Shown in pieces: positions 1 through 8,842 of a stretch of DNA of 64,000 bases (positions are counted from its first letter, which is position 1; every line of letters begins with the position of its first letter). Origin of the DNA: Caldimonas brevitalea (GTDB lineage Bacteria; Pseudomonadota; Gammaproteobacteria; Burkholderiales; Burkholderiaceae_C); the NCBI RefSeq assembly GCF_001017435.1, contig NZ_CP011371.1, forward strand, positions 124,001-188,000, written 5' to 3'. Both the position numbers and the translations under genes were made by a program. Below the pieces are notes generated by a model that ran no database searches, was not told the origin of the DNA, and was given only the letters and a program-made list of their open reading frames with translations.

Positions 1-2
1 AT

Positions 3-3000
3 CTGTCGCCGATCCTGCGGCGTTATGTCGAGCAGGTCGCCAACGAGATGCCCGGTGTGCCGCTGTACTTCATGCAGTCGTCCGGTGGCCTGACACTGGC
101 CGACCGCTTCCAAGGCAAGGACGCCATCCTCAGCGGGCCTGCAGGCGGCATCGTCGGCATGGTGCGCACCGCGCTGGCGGCGGGACACGACAAGGTGATC
201 GGCTTCGACATGGGCGGCACCTCGACCGATGTGTCGCACTACGCCGGCGAGTTCGAGCGCGCCTTCGAGACGCAAGTGGCGGGCGTGCGCATGCGCGCGC
301 CGATGATGAGCATCCACACCGTGGCGGCGGGCGGCGGGTCGGTCCTCGAGTTCGACGGTGCCCGGCTGCGGGTGGGGCCAGCGTCTGCCGGGGCATCGCC
401 CGGGCCGGCGTGCTACCGGCGCGGCGGGCCGTTGACCACCACCGATGCCAACGTGATGCTGGGCAAGATCCAGCCAGACTATTTCCCGAAGTTGTTCGGC
501 CCCCAAGGCGACGATCCGCTGGACCGTGGTGTGGTCTTGCAAGGCTTCGCGACGTTGGCTGACGAGGTGGGCCGCAAGTCGGGCCGGGTGGTCGCCCCCG
601 AGGAACTGGCCGAAGGTTTCCTGCAGATTGCGGTGGCGAACATGGCCAACGCGGTCAAGAAGATCTCGGTGGCGCGCGGCTACGACATCACGCGCTACAC
701 CTTGCAGTGTTTCGGCGGCGCGGGTGGGCAGCACGCTTGCGCGGTAGCCGATGCCCTCGGCATGACCCGAGTGTTTGTGCACCCGCACGCCGGTGTGCTG
801 TCGGCCTACGGCATGGGCCTGGCCGACCAGTCGGCGATGCGTGAGGCGGCCGTCGAACAGCCGCTCGACGACGCTGGCATGGGCATGCAAAGGGCGGAAG
901 CGGCCCTGGAGGTGATTGCCGAGCAGGCGCGCCAGGAACTGCTGGCCCAGGGTTGCGCGCCGGAGCGCCTGCAGGTGCAGCGCCGGGTGCACCTGCGCTA
1001 CGAAGGCACCGACACGGCGCTGGTGGTCCCGCTCGGTGCGCCTGCGGCGCTGCGCGCGGCGTTCGAGCAAGCCTATCGCCAGCGCTTTGCCTTCCTGATG
1101 CCGGACAAGGCGCTGATCATCGAGTCGGTCTCGGTCGAAGCCCTCGCACCCGGCGATGCGGTGGTCGAGCCCCAAGCCGAAGCGCCCGAACATCAACCCG
1201 AGCGTGACACCGTGGTGCAGATGCACGCCGACGGGCAGTGGCATGGCACCGGCCTGTACCTGCGCGCGTCGCTGCGCCCCGGCGCGGTAGTGGACGGCCC
1301 TGCCATCATCGCCGAACGGAACGCCACGACGGTCGTCGAGCCCGGCTGGCAGGCGCGCGTCACGGGGCTCGATCACATCGAGCTGTCGCGAGTGGTGCCC
1401 CGCCCGCGGCAGCATGCGGTGGGTACCGCGGCCGACCCCGTGATGCTCGAAGTGTTCAACAACCTGTTCATGAACATCGCCGAACAGATGGGCCTGCGGC
1501 TGCAGAACACGGCCTATTCGGTCAACATCAAAGAGCGGCTCGACTTCTCCTGTGCGCTGTTCGACGGCGACGGCAACCTGATCGCGAATGCGCCCCACAT
1601 GCCGGTGCACCTGGGGTCGATGAGCGAGTCGATCAAGACCGTGATCGCCCGCAATCCCGAGATGGCGCCGGGCGACGTCTATGTGCTCAACGACCCGTAC
1701 CACGGCGGCACCCATTTGCCCGACGTCACCGTCGTGACACCCGTGTTCGACGACGCTGGCGTCGAGGTGCTGTTCTATGTCGCCTCGCGCGGCCACCACG
1801 CCGACATCGGCGGGATCTCGCCGGGCTCGATGCCGCCCTTTTCCCGCACGATCGACGAAGAAGGCGTGTTGCTCGACAACGTGAAGCTGGTCGAAGCCGG
1901 GGTGCTGCGCGAGGCCGAGCTGTTGGCGCTGCTGACCGCAGGTCCCCATCCGGCGCGCAATCCGCGGCAGAACCTGGCCGACCTGCGGGCGCAGGTGGCG
2001 GCCAACGAGAAAGGCGTGCAGGAGCTGCGGGCGATGGTGGCGCAGTTCGGGCTCGACACGGTGCGGGCGTATATGTGCCACGTGCAGGACAACGCCGAGG
2101 AAAGCGTGCGGATGGCGATCGCACGGCTCGATCCCTCGCTGTCGCGTGACGGGCGCTTCAGTGTCGCGCTCGACAACGGCGCGCGCATCTGCGTGGCGGT
2201 TCGCATCGACCGCGAGCGGCGCTCGGCGGTGATCGACTTCACCGGTACCTCCGCGCAGCTGCCTGACAACTTCAATGCACCTCGCGCCGTCACGATGGCC
2301 GCGGTGCTGTACGTGTTCCGCACCCTCGTCGACGCTGACATCCCGCTCAACGCGGGATGCCTGAAGCCCCTCGAGGTCATCGTGCCGGCCGGCTCCATGC
2401 TGAACCCGCTGCCCCCCGCAGCTGTCGTCGCGGGCAACGTCGAAGTGTCCACTTGCGTCACCAATGCTCTGTACGGTGCGCTCGGCGTGCTGGCCGGCAG
2501 CCAGCCGACGATGAACAACTTCACCTTCGGGGACGAGAGGTATCAGTACTACGAGACCATTGCCGGGGGATCGGGGGCGGGGATCGACACCAGCGCGACC
2601 GTGGCGTCCGGCACCGGTGCGGCTGCCGGCGGGGACAGGGATGGGGCGCGGGGCTTCGACGGCACGAGTGTCGTGCAGACTCACATGACCAACTCGCGCC
2701 TGACCGACCCGGAGGTGCTGGAGTTTCGCTATCCGGTGCGGCTCGAGCGTTACGAGATCCGAGCTGGCAGCGGCGGCGCGGGACGTTGGCGGGGCGGCGA
2801 CGGGGGCACCCGCGTCGTGCGGTTCCTCGCGCCGATGACCGCCTCCATCCTGTCGAACGGGCGCGGCGCGGGCGGATTCGGTCTCGCCGGGGGCGCGGCC
2901 GGAGCGGCGGGCCGCAACCGGGTGGTGCGCGCCGACGGCCGCACCGAAGTGTTGGGTCATATCGGCTCGGCCGACATGGCCCCCGGCGACCTGTTCATCA

Positions 3001-3041
3001 TCGAGACCCCGGGCGGTGGTGGCTACGGTCGAGCGCCCTGA
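3..3041 (+). CDS. Hydantoinase/5-oxoprolinase family protein, HyuA-HyuB fusion (5' end cut by window)
   Basis: The reading frame is open from the first complete codon at position 3, so the true start lies outside the window. About 1012 residues remain, against roughly 1200-1290 for full 5-oxoprolinase-type fusions, so about 200 N-terminal residues are missing. The first part is the end of the HyuA domain, with the glycine-rich GFDMGGTSTDVS nucleotide-binding stretch and the conserved AAGGGSVLEFDGARLRVGP region. From about base 1435 (DPVMLEVFNNLFMNIAEQMG) the HyuB domain begins, with the NDPYHGGTHLPDVT motif, and it runs to the end in GGGGYG. This family carries out ATP-dependent opening of 5-oxoproline, hydantoins or related lactams in the cytoplasm. 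Exact substrate cannot be read from the sequence. The next gene is convergent, so nothing in the window shows its operon. Confidence 0.93.
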   Translation: MSPILRRYVEQVANEMPGVPLYFMQSSGGLTLADRFQGKDAILSGPAGGIVGMVRTALAAGHDKVIGFDMGGTSTDVSHYAGEFERAFETQVAGVRMRAPMMSIHTVAAGGGSVLEFDGARLRVGPASAGASPGPACYRRGGPLTTTDANVMLGKIQPDYFPKLFGPQGDDPLDRGVVLQGFATLADEVGRKSGRVVAPEELAEGFLQIAVANMANAVKKISVARGYDITRYTLQCFGGAGGQHACAVADALGMTRVFVHPHAGVLSAYGMGLADQSAMREAAVEQPLDDAGMGMQRAEAALEVIAEQARQELLAQGCAPERLQVQRRVHLRYEGTDTALVVPLGAPAALRAAFEQAYRQRFAFLMPDKALIIESVSVEALAPGDAVVEPQAEAPEHQPERDTVVQMHADGQWHGTGLYLRASLRPGAVVDGPAIIAERNATTVVEPGWQARVTGLDHIELSRVVPRPRQHAVGTAADPVMLEVFNNLFMNIAEQMGLRLQNTAYSVNIKERLDFSCALFDGDGNLIANAPHMPVHLGSMSESIKTVIARNPEMAPGDVYVLNDPYHGGTHLPDVTVVTPVFDDAGVEVLFYVASRGHHADIGGISPGSMPPFSRTIDEEGVLLDNVKLVEAGVLREAELLALLTAGPHPARNPRQNLADLRAQVAANEKGVQELRAMVAQFGLDTVRAYMCHVQDNAEESVRMAIARLDPSLSRDGRFSVALDNGARICVAVRIDRERRSAVIDFTGTSAQLPDNFNAPRAVTMAAVLYVFRTLVDADIPLNAGCLKPLEVIVPAGSMLNPLPPAAVVAGNVEVSTCVTNALYGALGVLAGSQPTMNNFTFGDERYQYYETIAGGSGAGIDTSATVASGTGAAAGGDRDGARGFDGTSVVQTHMTNSRLTDPEVLEFRYPVRLERYEIRAGSGGAGRWRGGDGGTRVVRFLAPMTASILSNGRGAGGFGLAGGAAGAAGRNRVVRADGRTEVLGHIGSADMAPGDLFIIETPGGGGYGRAP

Positions 3042-3136
3042 CCTCCGTACGCTGGCGGTTGCCATCGCCATCCGTCGGCGTCGGTGCGCGCCCGCTATCG
3101 GCGCTTCGAGCGGCCGAGGCGGCGGCCCGTGGTGGC

Positions 3137-3550
3137 TCAGCCGGGGGAGCTGCGGGAGCCAAAGCGGGCCAGGACTTGCCGAAAGGCGTCGGGGTCGGAC
3201 GATTGCAGGCGTTCGAGGGCCGCCGTGGCAGACGCCAGCAAGGCCTCGCGATGGCTGCCCTTGACCCGCTCGATCTCGCGATGCACCGCCTGCAACTCGA
3301 CATGGCGCCGACGCTGTTCGTCGGTCTGCCACTCGGCCTGGTCCGACAACGCCAGCACGACGTCCATCAACAGCCCGAGCTGCCGCCCGTAGGACGCGGT
3401 CTCGAAAATCTCCTTCTCCAGCGCGCCGACCCCGGCGCGGGGAGGTATCGCACCGAAGAACCAGCGGGTGTCGGGTGCGATGTCTTGCACCACATCGCCG
3501 CTGAACGGCCAATGGATGTTCGGGTTCCACAACCACAACCACGGCAGCAT
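3137..3550 (-). CDS. Conserved hypothetical protein, 137 aa
   Basis: I recognise this only as a small conserved protein of betaproteobacteria without an assigned role. I chose the ATG at 3550 (MLPWLWLWNPNIHWPFSG) because conserved-looking sequence begins there; the frame stays open further upstream, but that part is Arg-rich and looks like shadow sequence. The N-terminal half is Trp-rich with a SYGRQLGLLMDVV stretch. The C-terminal half is a charged predicted helix with many Gln, Arg and Glu. There is no signal peptide or clear membrane segment. It is convergent with the oxoprolinase gene, with 95 bp between the stops. It appears to be a single-gene unit, and no function is proposed. Confidence 0.7.
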   Translation of the reverse strand: MLPWLWLWNPNIHWPFSGDVVQDIAPDTRWFFGAIPPRAGVGALEKEIFETASYGRQLGLLMDVVLALSDQAEWQTDEQRRRHVELQAVHREIERVKGSHREALLASATAALERLQSSDPDAFRQVLARFGSRSSPG

Positions 3551-3912
3551 GGGTCGTCTCCCGAAGTGAACCCAACGAAGTTCGGGCATGTGAGACGCGC
3601 GGGTGCCCCGGCGCGGACGGCGGCGATGGCGCACAAGCGCCACGGCTGCGTATATCATCTTCTCAGCGATCGCGCATCTGGCCGATGACCCTTTGAAGCC
3701 AGCGGCTCGATCCGGTGGCGCCGTTTCCGGTCTTGCAACGCTTGCACACATATTAGAGCGGGCAGAGACGCGAATAATGCGATCACTTCGGAGCGTCTTG
3801 TGTGATGCGGCGAACGATGCAGTGCCTGTATATGCACGTGCTCTGAGGACTCGACGGGAATGGCGGCGGTCGGTCACTTGAGGCCGCTGTAAGCAGAGGG
3901 ATAGGAGGATCC
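3551..3912. other. Intergenic stretch upstream of luxR
   Basis: This interval separates the divergent hypothetical gene and luxR. I see no convincing ORF or RNA gene. It should hold the luxR promoter, but no clean sigma-70 or lux-box match stands out. The luxR ribosome-binding site lies at its right end. Confidence 0.5.
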
Positions 3913-4665
3913 ATGAAAGCGTGGCAGGAGGAAGATATCCACTCCTTGCTGACGATCGGTTCGGAGGCGGAGCTGTTTTCGCGGCTCACTTTGACGATCG
4001 GTTCGGAGGCGGAGCTGTTTTCGCGGCTCACTTCTGTGGCCCAGGATCTCGGCTTCGATTTCTGCGCGTACGGCTTGCGCATGCCGTTGCCGCTTTCCAA
4101 CCCGCGCATCGCGATGTTCAATAACTATCCGCTCAGCTGGCAGCAGCGTTACCAGGAGCGGGGTTATGTCGCAGTCGACCCGACAGTGCACCACGGCATG
4201 CGTTCATCGCTGCCGCTGGTCTGGTCCGACAGCGTCTTTGCATCCAGCCGCGAGTTGTGGGAAGAGGCACGGTCGTTCGGCCTGAAGGTGGGCTGGGCGC
4301 TGGCGTATCGAGATCCGAACGGGATTCGCAGCCTGCTGACGCTCTCGCGTTCCAGCGGCGAACTGACGTCGACGGAGTTGAAGACCAAGATGTCGAAGAT
4401 GTACTGGCTGGCGCAGGTGGGCCACCAGGGCATGAGCGACCGTGTTTCAACTCGCTTGATGCCGGAGTTCGATATCCGGTTGAGCGAGCGCGAGACGGAG
4501 GTGTTGCGGTGGACCGCCGACGGCAAGACCTCGAACGAAGTCGCTGACATCTTGAACATTTCAGAGCGCACCGTGAATTTCCACATCAGCAATGCCATGG
4601 GCAAGCTCGGTGCGAGCAACAAGACGGCGGCCGCGATCCGTGCGGCAGTGCTCGGTTTTCTCTGA
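3913..4665 (+). CDS. LuxR-family acyl-homoserine-lactone receptor/transcription factor with a 14-residue internal duplication
   Basis: The protein has 250 residues: an autoinducer-binding domain (about 15-175) and a C-terminal LuxR helix-turn-helix (about 188-250, LSERETEVLRWTADGKTSNE). The hallmark ligand-pocket residues of the family are visible: W76, Y80, D89-P90 and W104. Such proteins bind an N-acyl-homoserine lactone and then act on lux-box promoters. The start at 3913 is fixed by a strong AGGAGG Shine-Dalgarno sequence 4 nt upstream. Typical relatives are about 235 residues. The excess is an exact tandem repeat of LTIGSEAELFSRLT near residues 13-40, in the first helix. The partner synthase gene is 1 kb downstream with an RsaM-like gene between them. 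The gene is otherwise intact; whether the duplicated version still folds and binds ligand is unknown. Confidence 0.95.
   Translation: MKAWQEEDIHSLLTIGSEAELFSRLTLTIGSEAELFSRLTSVAQDLGFDFCAYGLRMPLPLSNPRIAMFNNYPLSWQQRYQERGYVAVDPTVHHGMRSSLPLVWSDSVFASSRELWEEARSFGLKVGWALAYRDPNGIRSLLTLSRSSGELTSTELKTKMSKMYWLAQVGHQGMSDRVSTRLMPEFDIRLSERETEVLRWTADGKTSNEVADILNISERTVNFHISNAMGKLGASNKTAAAIRAAVLGFL
3950..4033 (+). repeat. Perfect 42-nt tandem duplication inside luxR
   Basis: Bases 3950-3991 and 3992-4033 are identical. The unit is 42 nt, so it adds 14 codons without a frameshift. The absence of even a synonymous difference between the copies suggests a recent event (inference). Confidence 0.97.
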
Positions 4666-4727
4666 ACCGGGGTGTTCGAGGGTGGCCGGCCTGACGCGCG
4701 TGAGCGCCTCTGGACGGCCAAGCAGGG

Positions 4728-5315
4728 TCATCCGGGCGGCGCGATGCCCACGGCCTGGGCAACTGTCAGCTGCCAGTCCAGGGCATTCAGGCGTTCGTTC
4801 AATAACTGCATCGTCAGCGCCGGCCCCAGGTCGGACCGGCGCTCGTCGACCAGCATCAAATTGCTCCTCACCCCGGGCGCGAGCAGCATCGGCAGCCCGC
4901 TGCCGGGATCAACTTGCCAGTCCCAGCCCAGCGACACCATCGGGGCTTCACAACTGACCCACTCGGTGTACCCCATGATGCTTGGCATGGCCTCGCCGCA
5001 GCGTGGTCGTGCCTGCAGGTCGATGTCAAGGCCGGAGAACAAGTGAGTGAAGCGCGTCGACATCACGATCGCCCACGTCAGCCGCAGGTAGCCGTCGTCG
5101 GGTTGTGAGGGCGGGCCGACGTTCAGGGTGAACGAGGTGGCGAGCGCTGGCGGTGCAGGCCGACGCGCCGCTGCCGCGGGGAAGTCGCGGCGCACGTCGT
5201 CGTGCACCCGCGTCTTGTTGCCGCCGGCGGGTGCCGGGGGCGCTGAAGTGCTTCCGCAGGTGATCCAATACCGCCCGAGGACTGCGCGGCGCCCAGACCG
5301 GAATGTCCTTGTCAT
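4728..5315 (-). CDS. RsaM-like protein (DUF4902), putative quorum-sensing modulator
   Basis: The C-terminal two thirds match the pattern I associate with the RsaM/TofM family (DUF4902): a DDGYLRL start, GYTEWVS, LGWDW, then VRSNLMLVD and a DLG motif. In Burkholderia and plant-associated Pseudomonas, RsaM genes lie between the LuxR and LuxI genes and dampen or tune AHL production. The position here, between luxR and luxI and on the opposite strand, fits that arrangement exactly. Start choice is uncertain. The ATG at 5315 gives 195 residues and has no good Shine-Dalgarno; a GTG at 5207 would remove a low-complexity, Arg/Ala-rich N-terminus and give a length closer to the family's. There is no signal peptide or membrane segment. 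The assignment comes from motif recall and context, not a search. Confidence 0.75.
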   Translation of the reverse strand: MTRTFRSGRRAVLGRYWITCGSTSAPPAPAGGNKTRVHDDVRRDFPAAAARRPAPPALATSFTLNVGPPSQPDDGYLRLTWAIVMSTRFTHLFSGLDIDLQARPRCGEAMPSIMGYTEWVSCEAPMVSLGWDWQVDPGSGLPMLLAPGVRSNLMLVDERRSDLGPALTMQLLNERLNALDWQLTVAQAVGIAPPG

Positions 5316-5640
5316 GGGAGTTCGACTGATTACATGACTGGCGCGCCTGGTGCCAGCGGTTGTCTCATCTGGGTGGCGAAGCCCGGGCCGTTCGAACCGT
5401 GTCGCCTTGGCCGCCCACCCGCATCTGTGTTTCCCTGGGCAGTGCCGCAGGATGCTAGAGGCCGCCTGCGGCAGTGGGTAGTGTCTGATTTGTCAGGGGA
5501 GAGCCGTCCAGCATAAAGCGAGCCGCGTTATCCCTCAAGATAAGCACCTGTCAGTTCTGTCAATCCTGACAGTTGTTGCGGGTGGGGGGGTGATCTGAAA
5601 TCTGGCGCTCCTGAAAAGTAGCTTGCTGGAGGAGGATCCC
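5316..5640. other. Intergenic region upstream of luxI
   Basis: The divergent RsaM-like gene and luxI share this region. It contains the dyad listed as a lux-box candidate and, at its right end, the GGAGGAGGA ribosome-binding site of luxI. I see no further gene. Confidence 0.55.
5555..5574 (+). promoter_or_regulatory. Candidate lux box upstream of luxI
   Basis: A perfect dyad CTGTCA-N4-TGACAG at 5557-5572 fits the CT-N12-AG pattern of LasR/RhlR/CepR-type operator sites. It is centred about 76 bp before the chosen luxI start, a sensible place for LuxR activation of the synthase gene (autoinduction). A further half-site-like CTGTCA lies just upstream at 5548-5553, giving a partly overlapping second copy. 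Confidence 0.65.
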
Positions 5641-6279
5641 GTGGAGATCATTTGCGGAACAGGCGATACATTGGCGCCGGGCATCACCAACGCCCTTGCC
5701 GCCTACCGATACCGGGTGTTCGTTGAAACCCTTGGCTGGGACCTTCCCGTTCAAGGCAACGCGGAGACGGACGAATTCGACGGCCCGCACACGATGTACG
5801 TGATCGCGCGCAACGAGCGTGGTGAAATCTGCGGTTGTGCCCGGCTGTTGCCGACCACTGGCTCCTACCTGCTGGCCAAAGTCTTTCCGCAGTTGCTGCA
5901 GGAAGCACCCCCGGTCGGCAGCGACGTGTGGGAGCTGTCGCGCTTCGCGTCGATGGACTGTGGCGCTCCGGACCGGTTGTCGCACCAGGAGTTGAAGGTC
6001 GCGGAGCAATTGCTGGCCGCGGCGCTGGAGCATGCGGCCAAGCGCGGCGTCAAACGTTTCATCACTGTCTCTCCGCTGGGTGTCGAGCGGCTGCTGCGGC
6101 GGGCTGGCGTTCACGCGCACCGGGCGGGGCCACCTGTCGCGGTGAACGGGCAGCACCTGTTCGCTTGCTGGATCGAGGTCGACCGTCAGTCCATCCATGC
6201 CCTGCGCCAAGGGCTCGGCCATCAAGCCCCCGTCGCGCCGACCAAGGCGCCGGTCTCCGGGCCCCAACTTCCGGCCTGA
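5641..6279 (+). CDS. Acyl-homoserine-lactone synthase (LuxI family)
   Basis: The enzyme makes an N-acyl-homoserine lactone from S-adenosylmethionine and an acyl-ACP in the cytoplasm. The chosen GTG start gives 212 residues and is preceded by a strong GGAGGAGGA at 5628-5636; a TTG at 5623 in the same frame lies inside that Shine-Dalgarno region and is less likely. The conserved LuxI residues are visible: R25, F27, W33, D45 and D48, R68 in CARLLPTT, F82, and the E98-L-S-R101 motif. The C-terminus has a short Pro-rich extension. It forms a module with the LuxR gene upstream and the RsaM-like gene between them. A lux-box candidate precedes it, so positive autoregulation is likely. Acyl chain length cannot be read from the sequence. 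Confidence 0.93.
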   Translation: MEIICGTGDTLAPGITNALAAYRYRVFVETLGWDLPVQGNAETDEFDGPHTMYVIARNERGEICGCARLLPTTGSYLLAKVFPQLLQEAPPVGSDVWELSRFASMDCGAPDRLSHQELKVAEQLLAAALEHAAKRGVKRFITVSPLGVERLLRRAGVHAHRAGPPVAVNGQHLFACWIEVDRQSIHALRQGLGHQAPVAPTKAPVSGPQLPA

Positions 6280-7420
6280 GAGGAAGGCCCTGTGGGGCGA
6301 GCGTCCGGATCTTGCTGACAGCGCTTTCTCGCTAGGCGAACCCGACAGGGGTGGGCCGTGACAGGACTGCAGACCAGGGCCCCGCCCGAGGGTGGTGCAG
6401 GGGCCGTCGGCGCGCCCCGAAGGCGGCCTCGGCTGAACAGCCCGAAGGCCGGCTTGTTTTCGACATGTTCTCGCCGCTCCCACGCTGGCTCGCGCTGCGC
6501 CCGGGCACCCCGCCGGACGTCCTGGCGGCGCCCCATCGCCTCACACGAGGTGATCGCCCGGCTGGGAGAAGGCCAAAAGCGCGCGTAGTGCTCGGCGTCG
6601 CGCCCGCGCCGAGCACTCGCCCTTGAGACGCTGGCCCCATCCGATACCCGGCACGCTACGACACCGGCCCCTGCTTGAGGTCTCGTCGAGCGGGGCCGGC
6701 CGGGGCGTGCCGCCCTCCTCTGCCTTCCGGGCACCTCCCCTTGACCACCGCGACGTGGCCGCGGGAAGTCGTTGACGCGGTGTCTGTCGGCGGGCGCCAG
6801 TGCTCGCGCCAGCAGCACGTTCGGCTAAATACGGATGGCCCAACGAACACGAGGCCCGAGACGAGCAGAGTCGTTGCGGCTCTTACTTGTTCTGCACGTC
6901 GGTGCGTCCCAGCCATAGTCCTGCACAGCGGAACTCGTGTCACTCGCGGTGGAGGCTTCCCCCCTTGCGGGGGATAGACATTCGTTGCCTTGATGCAACT
7001 AGATGGGACGTTTGGACCCCCCCTGAATGAGGGGGGTTGTCAGCCAGTTGATAGCCCGATGTGATGCTGATGAAGCACGGCACAGCCCTGCCCCCAGCAG
7101 GGTGGTGTAGGCGGATGACACAAAAAACAGCTCCGTCTGCGTCCGGCAGACCGGGCTCGAGAAGGGCACTGTGGCAGACGTCGTAACCCGCCTGACGCCA
7201 CGGAACGCGCAATGAAAGAAGGGCGGCCGGGGAGGCGCGACAGGGCCGGGCGTTGGGAGCGCCTTGTCCCCTGCCGTCGGCGCCGAATTAGTGTAAACCG
7301 CGAACTAATTGGGGGCATCTGAGGCTTCGAAGGGGCCAGTCGAGTTACATCGAGACAATGCCTCGTTCCCATCCTTGCCTCTCGCCAGCGCCTGGAGCCT
7401 GCCCTGGCGACCTTTGCTGT
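6280..7420. other. Long region without a recognisable gene, rich in GC hairpins
   Basis: About 1.1 kb between luxI and the MATE gene. Short open frames occur on both strands but their translations are Arg/Pro-rich and look like noise. Several strong inverted repeats are present: GGCCCC with GGGGCC around 6665-6700, and a C-run/G-run pair at 7016-7038. A degraded gene or structured RNA is possible, but I cannot identify either. Confidence 0.5.
7016..7038. terminator. Strong C-run/G-run hairpin
   Basis: ACCCCCC pairs with GGGGGGT across a short loop centred near 7027. There is only TT after the stem on the plus strand, so it is not a textbook intrinsic terminator. A second C-run/G-run pair lies nearby at about 6958-6973. 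Confidence 0.3.
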
Positions 7421-8842
7421 ATGACCTCCTCTTCCACGGCCACCGCCGCCTCACGCTATTCGGCTGCGTTTCCGCCACGGCCGGCGCTGTTTTCGATCAC
7501 CTGGCCCTTGTTCACCGAGTTGCTGCTGGGCATTTCGGTGGGCCTGGCCGGGCTCGCGATGGCCTCGCGCATCTCGGACGAGGCCGCCGGGGCGTTTGCA
7601 TTGGTAAACCACCTGCAAGCTGCGTTTTTCATTCTGTTCCGAGTGGTGAGCATGGGTGTCAGCGTGGTGCTCACCCAAAACCTCGGCGCCGGCAACCGTG
7701 CGGGGGCCGATCAGACCGCCCGGGCCTCGTTGGCAGCGACATCCTGGATGGGCTGGACCACCGCGGCGGTGGTCGCTTTGTCGGCACCCGTGCTGCTCGG
7801 CTGGATGAACGCGCCGCACAGCATCTTGCCGCTCGCCTTGCCGTATCTGACGGCGGCGGCGGCCGTCCTCGCGCTCGACGCCTACAACGCGACGATGGCC
7901 TCGGTCATGCGGGCGCACCTGCATGCTCGCGACACGCTCTACAACATGCTGGCGATGCACGCGCTGCACCTGTTGTTGTGCCTTCCGCTGATGCAGGGCG
8001 TCGGGCCGCTGCCGCCGCTCGGTCTGGTCGGGTTTGCGATTGCGATGGCGTTGAGCCGCGCCTTCGGCATCGCCTTCCATCTGTGGCTGTGGCGGCGCCG
8101 CCTGCAACTCGTGCCGCGCGCCCGCGACTGGTGGGAGGTGCGGTGGCAACGGCTGCGGCCGGTGCTCCACATCGGACTGCCGGGGGCTGCGGAAAGCGTG
8201 GCGTACCGCATCGCGTTGATGGTCAGCATCGCGGTGGTGGCGCGCATGGGGGCCGCAGAACTGGCCACCCACAGCTACACGATGCAGGTGATGTACTTCA
8301 TCCTGCTGTTCGGGCTGGCCACCGGTTTCGCGAGCGAAATCCTGGTCGGCCACCTGATCGGCGCCGGCCAACTGCACGAGGCGCACCGCCTGGTGCGCAA
8401 CAGCCTCAAGCTGGGTCTGATGGTGTCGACCGGCATCGCGTTGCTGGCAGCCCTGGCGGCGCCCTGGTACCTGCGCTGGTTCACCGACGACCCGCACATC
8501 ATCGCGACCGCCCGGCAGCTGTTGTGGCTGACGGTGTTGCTCGAACCGGGTCGCACCTTCAACCTGGTCGTCATCAATGCCTTGCGGGCGACCGGCGACG
8601 CGCGCTTTCCGGTCGCGGCCGGCGCCGCCTCGATGCTCATCGTGCTCGCAGGCGGCGCGTGGTTCCTCGGTGTCCACCTCGGGCTGGGGCTGGTGGGCGT
8701 GTGGATCGCCTACGCAGCCGACGAGTGGCTGCGCGGCCTGACGATGGCGGCGCGCTGGTATCGCCAGGGATGGGTACCGCACGCTCGCGCGACGCGCCGC
8801 CGCCTGCTGCGCAAGCGACTGGGCCTCGACGCGATGGCGTGA
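7421..8842 (+). CDS. MATE-family multidrug/sodium antiporter
   Basis: This is an inner-membrane exporter of the MATE/MatE family, about 473 residues with around twelve hydrophobic segments in two halves. The first MatE repeat starts near FSITWPLFTELLLG and the second near LHIGLPGAAESVAYR. The Asn/Gln pattern of NLGAGNRAGA and the LVGHLIGAG repeat are typical. These proteins swap Na+ or H+ for cationic drugs or metabolites. I chose the ATG at 7421 because the first membrane helix follows shortly after; an upstream ATG at 7358 would add 21 residues that look non-conserved. Neither start has a clear Shine-Dalgarno sequence. It stands alone, with the AraC gene convergent downstream. Confidence 0.9.
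   Translation: MTSSSTATAASRYSAAFPPRPALFSITWPLFTELLLGISVGLAGLAMASRISDEAAGAFALVNHLQAAFFILFRVVSMGVSVVLTQNLGAGNRAGADQTARASLAATSWMGWTTAAVVALSAPVLLGWMNAPHSILPLALPYLTAAAAVLALDAYNATMASVMRAHLHARDTLYNMLAMHALHLLLCLPLMQGVGPLPPLGLVGFAIAMALSRAFGIAFHLWLWRRRLQLVPRARDWWEVRWQRLRPVLHIGLPGAAESVAYRIALMVSIAVVARMGAAELATHSYTMQVMYFILLFGLATGFASEILVGHLIGAGQLHEAHRLVRNSLKLGLMVSTGIALLAALAAPWYLRWFTDDPHIIATARQLLWLTVLLEPGRTFNLVVINALRATGDARFPVAAGAASMLIVLAGGAWFLGVHLGLGLVGVWIAYAADEWLRGLTMAARWYRQGWVPHARATRRRLLRKRLGLDAMA

Noticed and set aside
6280..7357. Several ORFs of 70-200 codons on both strands
   Set aside because: Their translations are Arg/Pro/Ala-rich without domains, as expected for random frames in GC-rich non-coding DNA.
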